Assembly (NCBI RefSeq): GCF_000876655.1
Contig: NZ_JYCN01000016.1
Coordinates: forward strand, 62,001-126,000
DNA: 64,000 bases
Direction: 5' to 3'
Source: Arthrobacter sp. SPG23
GTDB lineage: Bacteria > Actinomycetota > Actinomycetes > Actinomycetales > Micrococcaceae
Position 1 is the stretch's first letter, and each line of letters begins with the position of its first letter. The notes beneath the pieces are model-generated. The model did not search any database and was not told the DNA's origin. It worked only from the letters and a program-made list of their open reading frames with translations. Of this stretch, positions 34,407 through 41,245 are shown one piece after another. The position numbers and the translations under genes were made by a program.

Positions 34407-36218
34407 ATGACTGCACCAGCAAATCCTTCATCTGCCCTCCCGAGCCTGGACTGCGATGTCCTGGTAGTCGGCTCCGGCGCGGGTGGTCTGTCTGCCGCCG
34501 TGACCGCCGCCTATCACGGACTGAAAGTAGTGGTTGTTGAAAAGGCCGACGTCTGCGGCGGCGCGACGTCCTGGTCCGGCGGGTGGGCCTGGACCCCTGG
34601 CAACCCGCTGGCCAAAGCCGATGGCGTCAACGAGAACCGCGAACTGTTCCGCACCTACCTTCGCCACCGGCTGGGCAGGAACTACCAGGAAGACAGGGTG
34701 GAGGCATTCCTGGAGGCGGTCCCGCACATGGTGGGCTTCTTCCAGGACAAGACCAGCCTCCAGTTTGTACCGGGAACCAAGATCAAGGACATCTACGGCA
34801 GCACTCCCGGCGCCGGTACCGGCCACCGGTCGGTGGGGCCCAAACCGTTCAACGCACGCAAAATCAAGCCGGAACTCCGCGCTAAGATGCGCCACCAGCT
34901 CTACGAAACCTCGTTCCTGGGCATGGGCATCATGGCAGGCCAGGACCTGACCAAATTCCTCTCGGCCTCCCAAGGCAACATTAAGGGAATCTTCCACGCA
35001 GGCTGGCGGGTGGGCTTCCACATCCTGGACTTAGTGACTCACCGGCGCAACATGCAGCTGGTCAACGGCACTGCGCTCACGGGCCGGCTGCTGAAGTCCG
35101 CCGATGACCTGGGCGTGGAGATCCGCGTCTCCACCCCGGCCAAGCACCTGCTGACCGACGCGTCCGGGAAGGTGACGGGCGCCGTCGTAAGTTCCCCGGA
35201 AGGCGAGCTGCAGATCAACGCTTCCCGCGGCGTCGTCCTGGCCGCCGGCGGCTTCCCCAACGACGTCTCCCGCCGCAAGGCGCTGTTCTCCAAGACGCCC
35301 ACCGGCCGGGAGCACTGGACACTTGCGCCGAAGGAAACCACCGGCGACGGCATCACCATGGCGCAGGAAGTGGGCGCCCGATTCGAGACGGACGTGGAGT
35401 CCCCGGCCGCCTGGTGCCCGGTCTCGCTGGTCCCGTACCGCAACGGACGCACGGGAACCTTCCCGCACATCATGGACCGGGCCAAGCCTGGCAGCATCGG
35501 TGTCCGCCGGGACGGCAAGCGGTTCGTCAACGAGGCCAACGGCTACTACGACTACGTCGAGGGCCTGCTCAAGGCCACCCCCGAGGGTGAGCCGGTGGAG
35601 GCCTGGCAGATCGCCGACGCAGCGTTCGTGCGCAAGTTCCCGTTGGGCATGGCCAAACCGCTTCCCGTGCCGCTGTTCCCCTACCTGCGGTCCGGTTACC
35701 TCAAGAAGGGCAACACGCTCGAGGAACTTGCCGCTGCCTGCGGCATCGATCCGCAAGGACTTGCCGCGACCGTCGCAGAGTTCAATGACAACGCCCGCAA
35801 GGGCATTGATCCCGACTTCGACCGGGGCGTCAGCGAATTCAATCGCTACGGCGGGGATCCCAAGAACACCCCGAACCCCTCGCTGCGGCCGCTGGACAAG
35901 GGGCCGTTCTACGCCGTCAGGATTGTCCCGGGATCCTTCGGGACCTTCGCCGGGCTCGCAGCCGATTCAAGAGCGCGGGTCTTGGATAACCACGGCCGGC
36001 CCATCAGCGGTCTGTACGTCGCGGGCAATGACCAGGCCTCCGTCATGGGCGGGCACTACCCCGCCGGGGGCATCAACCTGGGGCCGGCGCTGACCTTCGG
36101 TTACATTGCCGGCCGCGACATCGCAAACGCGACGCACTACGAAGATGACGGCACCCGGGCCCCGGAAGAACGCGCCGGAAACAACGATGCGACGGTCAAG
36201 CAGCCGAGTTTGAATTAG
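34407..36218 (+). CDS. KstD-like FAD-binding dehydrogenase
   Basis: About 603 residues, paralogous to the flavoprotein at 25019-26794. FAD motif [57 protein letters not shown] and the C-terminal GLYVAGNDQASVMGGHYPAG with GGINLGPALTFGY. Such enzymes dehydrogenate a ring next to a carbonyl; in this cluster it may introduce unsaturation on the way to an aromatic product. ATG 34407 follows the AKR stop by 13 bp with GAGAAAG upstream; the longer ORF starting inside the AKR gene is rejected. Last gene of the seven-gene run. Confidence 0.8.
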   Translation: MTAPANPSSALPSLDCDVLVVGSGAGGLSAAVTAAYHGLKVVVVEKADVCGGATSWSGGWAWTPGNPLAKADGVNENRELFRTYLRHRLGRNYQEDRVEAFLEAVPHMVGFFQDKTSLQFVPGTKIKDIYGSTPGAGTGHRSVGPKPFNARKIKPELRAKMRHQLYETSFLGMGIMAGQDLTKFLSASQGNIKGIFHAGWRVGFHILDLVTHRRNMQLVNGTALTGRLLKSADDLGVEIRVSTPAKHLLTDASGKVTGAVVSSPEGELQINASRGVVLAAGGFPNDVSRRKALFSKTPTGREHWTLAPKETTGDGITMAQEVGARFETDVESPAAWCPVSLVPYRNGRTGTFPHIMDRAKPGSIGVRRDGKRFVNEANGYYDYVEGLLKATPEGEPVEAWQIADAAFVRKFPLGMAKPLPVPLFPYLRSGYLKKGNTLEELAAACGIDPQGLAATVAEFNDNARKGIDPDFDRGVSEFNRYGGDPKNTPNPSLRPLDKGPFYAVRIVPGSFGTFAGLAADSRARVLDNHGRPISGLYVAGNDQASVMGGHYPAGGINLGPALTFGYIAGRDIANATHYEDDGTRAPEERAGNNDATVKQPSLN

Positions 36219-36532
36219 CAGAGGCCGGCCCTGATCCGTCGACGATCCCAAGCCTGCAGTGAGTGTTCGAGATTGCAGCCACACACCCTGGGCGTCGGAT
36301 CGGGTGGTAGTGGTGCCGGACTGGGCCGGATTGCGGAGGTTTTCGGGGGAGTGGCGGTTATTCAAGGGCTGGAGCCCGGTTCGAGTCCCACCTAGGGCGG
36401 CGATCGCTCCGTCACGCCACTTCGCGGCTGTCACCATGCGGCTTGCGTCCACGAACTCGCCGATGACACAGGTCCACTCTTCAAGGAACGGACAGCAAAA
36501 GTGGCTCGTTCAGGGGCGGCGTCGTCGATCTC
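36219..36532. other. intergenic holding repeat copy B
   Basis: Follows the flavoprotein. Contains the dispersed repeat copy B (36282-36398) and otherwise nothing recognisable. Confidence 0.4.
36282..36398 (+). repeat. dispersed repeat, copy B
   Basis: Aligns over about 115 bp with 6673-6787: shared CACACCCTGGGC start, GGGCCGGATT in the middle and the T-arm-like end GGTTCGAGTCCCACCTAGGG. Roughly two thirds of positions agree by eye. It lacks the left arm of the copy A palindrome. No complete tRNA cloverleaf can be formed. Confidence 0.5.
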
Positions 36533-36751
36533 GTGGCTGTTGCGATGATCGGCGACGGAGCATTGGGGTTGCTCGTGCCGGCCGAACACATGAAGAAGTG
36601 GACCTGCGGGCCACTTCGGTGGCACGACTTCATCAATCTCTTCGCCGGGCGGCCCGGGCTGACCCGCACAGTCGGGGCCGTGGAGATTTGCGGCGCGTTC
36701 CGGTGGGTACCCCGATCCCTGAACGGCAGTTCACACGCCCGCCAACGCTAA
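36533..36751 (+). CDS. possible small hypothetical protein or gene fragment
   Basis: 72-codon frame beginning MAVAMIGDGALGLLVPAEHM and containing GPLRWHDFINLFAGRPGLTR and TVGAVEICGAF. The first 55 residues have natural protein composition, then the sequence turns into SLNGSSHARQR, which looks random. No ribosome binding site is clear. It may be the remains of a longer gene. I do not recognise the family. Confidence 0.3.
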   Translation: MAVAMIGDGALGLLVPAEHMKKWTCGPLRWHDFINLFAGRPGLTRTVGAVEICGAFRWVPRSLNGSSHARQR

Positions 36752-36843
36752 TGGCGGCACGTGCGGGTCGCCCCGGTGGTGTCCCCAGCGGCGTGGCTCC
36801 CGGAGTCTGAGGGGGAGTTGGCGGCTTCAGGTCAGATGTGTCG

Positions 36844-37221
36844 TCACTCTTTTTCCGCTCCGCCTTTGCGTTCGCGGCCCACGGCTCCGTCCGGACCGTA
36901 GTCGCCCTCGGTGTACTGGCCGGGTTTCGTCCCTGCGGTACGGCCTTTAACCGTTCCGGCGGTGCCGTAGTCGGCCTCAACAAAGCGCCCTGCGTCCTCT
37001 GCACCTTCATCCGGGGACGGGGCCAGGGCTCCCTCGCCGCCGGCTGCACCGTAATCGCCTTCCGTGTACTGGCCTTCGTCATCACCAGCCTGACGGCCCG
37101 CCTCAGTGCCGCCCTTGCCGTAACTGCCCTCAACATAGCGGCCACGGACCTCTTCGCCCCCCGGCTTTTGCCCGCCACTCGGTTCGGCCGCGCTCTCGTC
37201 AAACTCGTTGCTTCGCGTCAT
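36844..37221 (-). CDS. hypothetical protein with tandem GQYTEGDYG repeats
   Basis: 125-residue, highly polar, glycine-rich protein. ATG 37221 has GGAGG nine bases upstream and is preferred over the frame-opening codon. Four imperfect repeats of about 20-30 residues are seen, with cores GRYVEGSYG, GQYTEGDYG, GRFVEADYG and GQYTEGDYG; linkers are rich in Gly, Ala, Glu and Asp. No hydrophobic core, signal or membrane segment; probably intrinsically disordered. The composition recalls stress- or desiccation-related disordered proteins, but no function is assigned. Flanked by repeat copies and short frames, a typical accessory spot. Confidence 0.65.
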   Translation of the reverse strand: MTRSNEFDESAAEPSGGQKPGGEEVRGRYVEGSYGKGGTEAGRQAGDDEGQYTEGDYGAAGGEGALAPSPDEGAEDAGRFVEADYGTAGTVKGRTAGTKPGQYTEGDYGPDGAVGRERKGGAEKE

Positions 37222-37386
37222 GATGTTGCCTCCACGCAACTAACTGGGCGGTCTTCCCGCCCTTCCAATCCTAGCGACCGCAAGGAGACGGAAGTAGGGT
37301 CTGGCGGAACGTCATGTTTCATCCGCTCCTGCATGCATGACCTCGGGCCTACCCTGGGCTTGAAGGACGTTTCAAGCGGAGGTGCA

Positions 37387-37614
37387 ATGGCGCGATTGAC
37401 TATTGGCGCGCCGGGTAATCCGGGTCCGGCCGGGGTGCCCGCTGCTGATGATCAAGGTCCGGCGGCGGAGCTTTTGCCGGTGGTCGCCGCACTCGCCAGC
37501 GACGTCGAATCGTCCGCGGCGCTCGGCGCTCTACTGACCTGCCTCAACCGGCAAGGGCTTTCTTCTGGTGCTTCATCGTGCTTTTCTTGGGGGCCTTTCT
37601 TCTCGGTGTCGTGA
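37387..37614 (+). CDS. possible small hypothetical protein
   Basis: 75-codon frame from ATG 37387, with GGAGG five bases upstream, beginning MARLTIGAPGNPGPAGVPAA and continuing LLPVVAALASDVESSAALGA. The strong ribosome binding site and natural first 50 residues favour a real start, but the last part (SSCFSWGPFFSVS) may be out of frame. No family recognised. Confidence 0.35.
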   Translation: MARLTIGAPGNPGPAGVPAADDQGPAAELLPVVAALASDVESSAALGALLTCLNRQGLSSGASSCFSWGPFFSVS

Positions 37615-38035
37615 CACAGGCGAGGTGCTGCCTGGACCTCCCCAAAAAGGGTGTGCACGATGTGCACGCCGAGTCCCACCTCGGGCACAATGTTTCCGCA
37701 GGTCAGCGGCCTAATGGGCCGTCGACTGTGGACAAAACTCCAGTGTGGACAGCTGGGTCATTTTTCCTAGGGCCTGCATTCGAAAGCGCACAAGAAAGGA
37801 CGGAACAACGTCCTTCCTTCATGGTCTGCTGACGGTGCCCGGCCACCAGTAAAGCCTTCGAAATCGCCCGGCATGCGATGGCCGGGACTTCCTGCGCGTT
37901 GTCAATGTCTCCACCGTGGCTTGGGCGCTGGTCGGCGAACAAAACGACCCGCAGCAATGTCCGTGGGAGGCGCCGCTGCAGGAGTTTCCTTGGTCAACTG
38001 CCGGAGCTGGCGGCCAGTTCTCGATAGTGGACCAA
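37615..38035. other. intergenic with repeat copy C
   Basis: About 420 bp before the end of the LacI gene. Apart from the palindromic repeat at 37649-37690 no gene or signal is supported. Confidence 0.4.
37649..37690 (+). repeat. dispersed repeat, copy C (internally deleted)
   Basis: GGGTGTGCAC-GAT-GTGCACGCC palindrome (one arm mismatch) followed directly by CGAGTCCCACCTCGGGCAC, which ends copy A at 6.8 kb. The roughly 95-bp middle part is absent. AAAAAG precedes the palindrome in both, and TGTGGACAAA follows about 40 bp later in both. Confidence 0.5.
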
Positions 38036-39040
38036 CTAGGGCTGCATCTGCGGGGCGGGATGTCCTGTGGTTTTGCGGAGGACCAGATGGGGTGTCCTGA
38101 CAAGATGGGCTGGCGGCTGGGTGCCCTCTATCCGGTCGACGGCGCGGTCCACGGCTGCGGCGGCAAGGAGCGGGGCGTCCTGGCTGATGGAGGAGAGCTG
38201 TACGTAGCTGAGGCGGGCGAATTGGCTGTCGTCGTAGCCGAGGACGGATACGTCCCTAGGTACCTGCAGTCCGGTTGCCCGGAGACTTTCAATGACGCCG
38301 AGGGCTGCCCTGTCGTTGAAGGCGATGACGGCTGATGGCACATCACCTGTGAGGGACTGGCCGGCTCTCAAGCCATCCTCTTCGTTTGGGCCGCCGGGCA
38401 CGGTAACGGGTTCCAGGCCGTGGCGGATCATCTCGGTGCGGAACGCTTCCCGGCGTTGGGCCGCGGAGACGGCTGTTCCGCCGTCGACGTGGACTATGCG
38501 GCGGTGGCCGAGGGTGGTGAGGTGGTCAACGGCTATTCGGATGCCGGCGTGGTCGTCACTGCTGACCGAGTCGACGAGCTCGCCGACGTCGTTGCGGAGG
38601 AGGCTGACGACGGGCACCTGGCTGGCGTACCGGGCCATCTCTTGGCTGCTGAGCGTGGGAGAGATCAGGATGAGGGCTTCGGAGCCGAAATCCAGGAGGG
38701 CCTCAATGGCGCGTGTTTCGGGCCGGCCATTGGCCACCGCACTGAGGACTATTTCATAGCCTTTTTTTGACGCTGCGGCATAGGCGGCGTCGACTATTTC
38801 CGCATGGAAGGGCTGGGAGCTGGAGAAGCTTAGGCCCAGGAGTTTGGTCCGGCTGCTGCGCAGCAGCCGAGCCCGGGAATCCGGCCGGTAGCCGAGTTCG
38901 CGGGCCGCCTCCAGAACTTTCTGTCGGGTGGGTTCTGACGCGCCGGCCGCGCCGCGCATCACGATGGAGACCAGTGCCCGTGAGACCCCGGCCGCGCGGG
39001 CCACGTCCATCAGGGTTGGGCGACGCTGCTGTTCCGTCAT
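38036..39040 (-). CDS. LacI-family transcriptional regulator
   Basis: 334-residue repressor-type regulator. N-terminal HTH LMDVARAAGVSRALVSIVMR with hinge helix YRPDSRARLLRSSRT, then the periplasmic-binding-like sensor domain (LLGLSFSSSQPFHAEIVDAA, SVSSDDHAGIRIAVDHLTTL, VIAFNDRAALGVIESLRATG, VSVLGYDDSQFARL). It is divergent from the Gfo/Idh + TIM-barrel pair and two LacI-type palindromes lie between them, so it most likely represses that pair and itself until a sugar or cyclitol ligand binds. Confidence 0.88.
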   Translation of the reverse strand: MTEQQRRPTLMDVARAAGVSRALVSIVMRGAAGASEPTRQKVLEAARELGYRPDSRARLLRSSRTKLLGLSFSSSQPFHAEIVDAAYAAASKKGYEIVLSAVANGRPETRAIEALLDFGSEALILISPTLSSQEMARYASQVPVVSLLRNDVGELVDSVSSDDHAGIRIAVDHLTTLGHRRIVHVDGGTAVSAAQRREAFRTEMIRHGLEPVTVPGGPNEEDGLRAGQSLTGDVPSAVIAFNDRAALGVIESLRATGLQVPRDVSVLGYDDSQFARLSYVQLSSISQDAPLLAAAAVDRAVDRIEGTQPPAHLVRTPHLVLRKTTGHPAPQMQP

Positions 39041-39064
39041 TCTTCCTCCTCAACCGGATCAGTA

Positions 39065-39076
39065 TAGAACGATCTA
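39065..39076. promoter_or_regulatory. LacI-type operator candidate 1
   Basis: TAGAACGATCTA, dyad around a central CG, 25 bp upstream of the LacI start. Same core as operator 2. CG-centred dyads are typical of the LacI family. Confidence 0.6.
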
Positions 39077-39107
39077 GACATGGCCATCCTCGACATGCCA
39101 CCATGGA

Positions 39108-39129
39108 GCGACTAGAACGATCTAGTCGC
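39108..39129. promoter_or_regulatory. LacI-type operator candidate 2
   Basis: GCGACTAGA-ACGA-TCTAGTCGC, perfect 9-bp arms, just before the Shine-Dalgarno sequence of the Gfo/Idh gene (ATG 39147). Shares the core TAGAACGATCTA with operator 1, 43 bp away, about four helical turns, so cooperative binding is plausible. Confidence 0.65.
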
Positions 39130-39146
39130 AAACTTCAGGAGTTGTC

Positions 39147-40268
39147 ATGAGTTATCTTCAGCATCCGGTCAGCGAAGACCGGCCGATCCGTGTCGGCCTG
39201 ATCGGGGCGGGATGGATTGGAAATTTCCACGCTGAGTCCATCGCCCAGCGCATCGCCAGCGCCCGCCTTGAATCCATTGCCGATCCGGCCCTGCCGGCCG
39301 TGGAGGTTCTGGCCAGCCGTTTGGGGGTCGCCAAGATCAGTGCTGATCCCGCCGACGTGATCAATGATCCCGACGTCGACGCCGTCCTGATCGCGGCGCC
39401 GGCACGCTTCCACGCCGGACTAATCGCGGCTGCGGCGCGGGCCGGAAAGCATGCATTCTGCGAGAAGCCCGGCGGGCGCACGGTGGAAGAACTTGACGAA
39501 GCCCTCGACGCGGCTGCTGCTTCCGGCGTGGTTGTGCAGTTCGGCTTCAACCGGCGCTATGCGGCCGATTTCGCCGCCGCTCGCAAACTCATCGACGACG
39601 GCGCCGTGGGCACCCCGCAGCTGCTGCGGTCCCTAACCCGCGATCCCGGCACCATGGCGGGCATCGCCAACCCAGAGCGGATTCCGCCGGGCACAATCTT
39701 CCTCGAGACCCTCATTCACGATTTCGACACCCTGAACTGGCTCAACCCCGGCGCCGTCCCCGTCCGCGTCCACGCGGTCGCTGACGCGCTGGTAGCCCCG
39801 GAGGCAAAGGCCGGGGGACTTCTCGATACGGCAGTCGTGACTGTCACGTACAGCAACGGGGCAATCGCCGTGGCAGAGGCGAACTTCAATGCCCTTTATG
39901 GCTACGACGTGCGCGGTGAAGTGTTCGGCTCCATGGGGATGGTCACAGCGGGCGGGCCGCAGGCCTCCAGCGCCACGAGCTACACCTCCGCCGGCATCGG
40001 CGCAGCCACCGTCCGCCTGAACGTGGACCTCTTCCGGGACGCCTACACCGCGGAACTCGCCCACTTCGTGGACGCCGTGAAAACCCGCCGCGACAGCCGC
40101 CAGGCTCCCGGTACTCCTGGCCCCGGCGGCACCGATGCCCGGAACGCCCTCGCGGTCGCACTGGCGGCCGCCCGTTCGGCGGAGACCGGCATGCCGGTGG
40201 ATGTTGCATCGATCGCCGAGCTGCGTCCTGCCGAGCCCGAACTCCACCTGACGGGTGGAAAGGCATGA
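39147..40268 (+). CDS. Gfo/Idh/MocA-family (inositol-dehydrogenase-like) oxidoreductase
   Basis: 373 residues with VGLIGAGWIGNFHAESIAQR, the catalytic EKP motif in HAFCEKPGGRTV, and FLETLIHDFDTLNWLNPG with the active-site Asp/His of inositol 2-dehydrogenases. CAGGAG lies six bases before ATG 39147. Overlaps the next gene by ATGA. With a LacI regulator and an isomerase-like partner it fits catabolism of a cyclitol or uncommon sugar acid. Confidence 0.85.
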   Translation: MSYLQHPVSEDRPIRVGLIGAGWIGNFHAESIAQRIASARLESIADPALPAVEVLASRLGVAKISADPADVINDPDVDAVLIAAPARFHAGLIAAAARAGKHAFCEKPGGRTVEELDEALDAAAASGVVVQFGFNRRYAADFAAARKLIDDGAVGTPQLLRSLTRDPGTMAGIANPERIPPGTIFLETLIHDFDTLNWLNPGAVPVRVHAVADALVAPEAKAGGLLDTAVVTVTYSNGAIAVAEANFNALYGYDVRGEVFGSMGMVTAGGPQASSATSYTSAGIGAATVRLNVDLFRDAYTAELAHFVDAVKTRRDSRQAPGTPGPGGTDARNALAVALAAARSAETGMPVDVASIAELRPAEPELHLTGGKA

Positions 40269-41056
40269 GCTTCCGCCTGGCCGTGTGCGCTGAGATGGTC
40301 TACGGCGACCTTCCCCTGATCGAACGCGTGGACAGGATCCACGGGCAGGGATTCGACGTTGAACTCTGGGACGCCCGGGGCAGGGACATCGCCGCTCTCG
40401 CCGCCACAGGGGCAAAATTCTCCTCGATGAGCGGCTACTTCGGCGGCAGCCTCATCGACCCCGACAGCGCCGACGAGGTGCTGGCATCGGCGGAGAAGCT
40501 GATTCCTGTCGCCCTTGAACTCGGTGTCGAGCGGATGGTGGTCCACCCGGCAGAGCTCGGCGAAGGCGGCCTGGCCGTCCGTCCCATCCACCGGTCCACC
40601 GGTCAAATGTGGCTGACCGGCCTGCGCACGCTCGAGCGCCTGGCCGTCCTTGGCGAGAAGCACGGCGTGACCTTCGCGCTGGAGAACCTGAACACCATCC
40701 TTGACCACCCGGGCATACCGCTCGCCCGGGCCAAGGACACCATGGCGCTGGTCGCGGCAGTTGACCACCCCAACGTCAAGATGATGCTGGATCTCTACCA
40801 CGCCCAGATCGGCGAGGGAAACCTGATCGAACTCGTCAGGGCCGCGCTGCCCGCGATCGGGGAAATTCAGGTAGCCGACGTCCCGGGCAGGTTTGAACCC
40901 GGCACCGGCGAGGTCAACTACCGGGCCGTGGCCACCGCCCTTAGAGAAGCCGGATATAACGGGGTCATCGGTCTCGAGGCCGGAGCCTCCGGCGGCCCGG
41001 ACCTCGAATCAGGAGACGCCGCCCTCGCCGCCTTCCGCGCCGCCTTCGGAGGCTGA
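40265..41056 (+). CDS. hyi: hydroxypyruvate-isomerase-like TIM-barrel protein
   Basis: 263-residue TIM-barrel of the Hyi family: FRLAVCAEMVYGDLPLIERV, FDVELWDARGRDIAAL, TFALENLNTILDHPGIPLAR with the metal-binding Glu, HPNVKMMLDLYHAQIGEGN with Asp and His, IGEIQVADVPGRFEPGTGEV and a final Glu in VIGLEAGA. The pattern is the best seen match to hydroxypyruvate isomerase, which interconverts hydroxypyruvate and tartronate semialdehyde, but related keto-sugar isomerases look the same. A stable hairpin follows. Confidence 0.75.
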   Translation: MSFRLAVCAEMVYGDLPLIERVDRIHGQGFDVELWDARGRDIAALAATGAKFSSMSGYFGGSLIDPDSADEVLASAEKLIPVALELGVERMVVHPAELGEGGLAVRPIHRSTGQMWLTGLRTLERLAVLGEKHGVTFALENLNTILDHPGIPLARAKDTMALVAAVDHPNVKMMLDLYHAQIGEGNLIELVRAALPAIGEIQVADVPGRFEPGTGEVNYRAVATALREAGYNGVIGLEAGASGGPDLESGDAALAAFRAAFGG

Positions 41057-41090
41057 GCACCACCCGGCACACCCGTTTGCCCCAGCAAGT

Positions 41091-41122
41091 CAGCGCCCGG
41101 CCCTTTTCAGGGCAGGGCGCTG
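41091..41122 (+). terminator. nested hairpin after hyi
   Basis: CAGCGCCC ... GGGCGCTG enclosing GCCCT-TTTC-AGGGC, giving an almost continuous stem. No T run, as is common for actinobacterial terminators. Confidence 0.5.
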
Positions 41123-41245
41123 CCCTCGGACATGTGGCGGGGCGGGGGCCCTGGCCCTTCAACCGCAACTTTGCGCCGCATCACATGGAAAGGACACGCG
41201 AACGTTGTCCTGTTGCTCCAGGCCGGGACGGGATATGCTCCTGAA

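Noticed and set aside
36282..36398. tRNA gene suggested by GGTTCGAGTCCCACC
   Set aside because: Only the T-arm-like part is present; no matching acceptor, D arm or anticodon arm can be folded at either copy.
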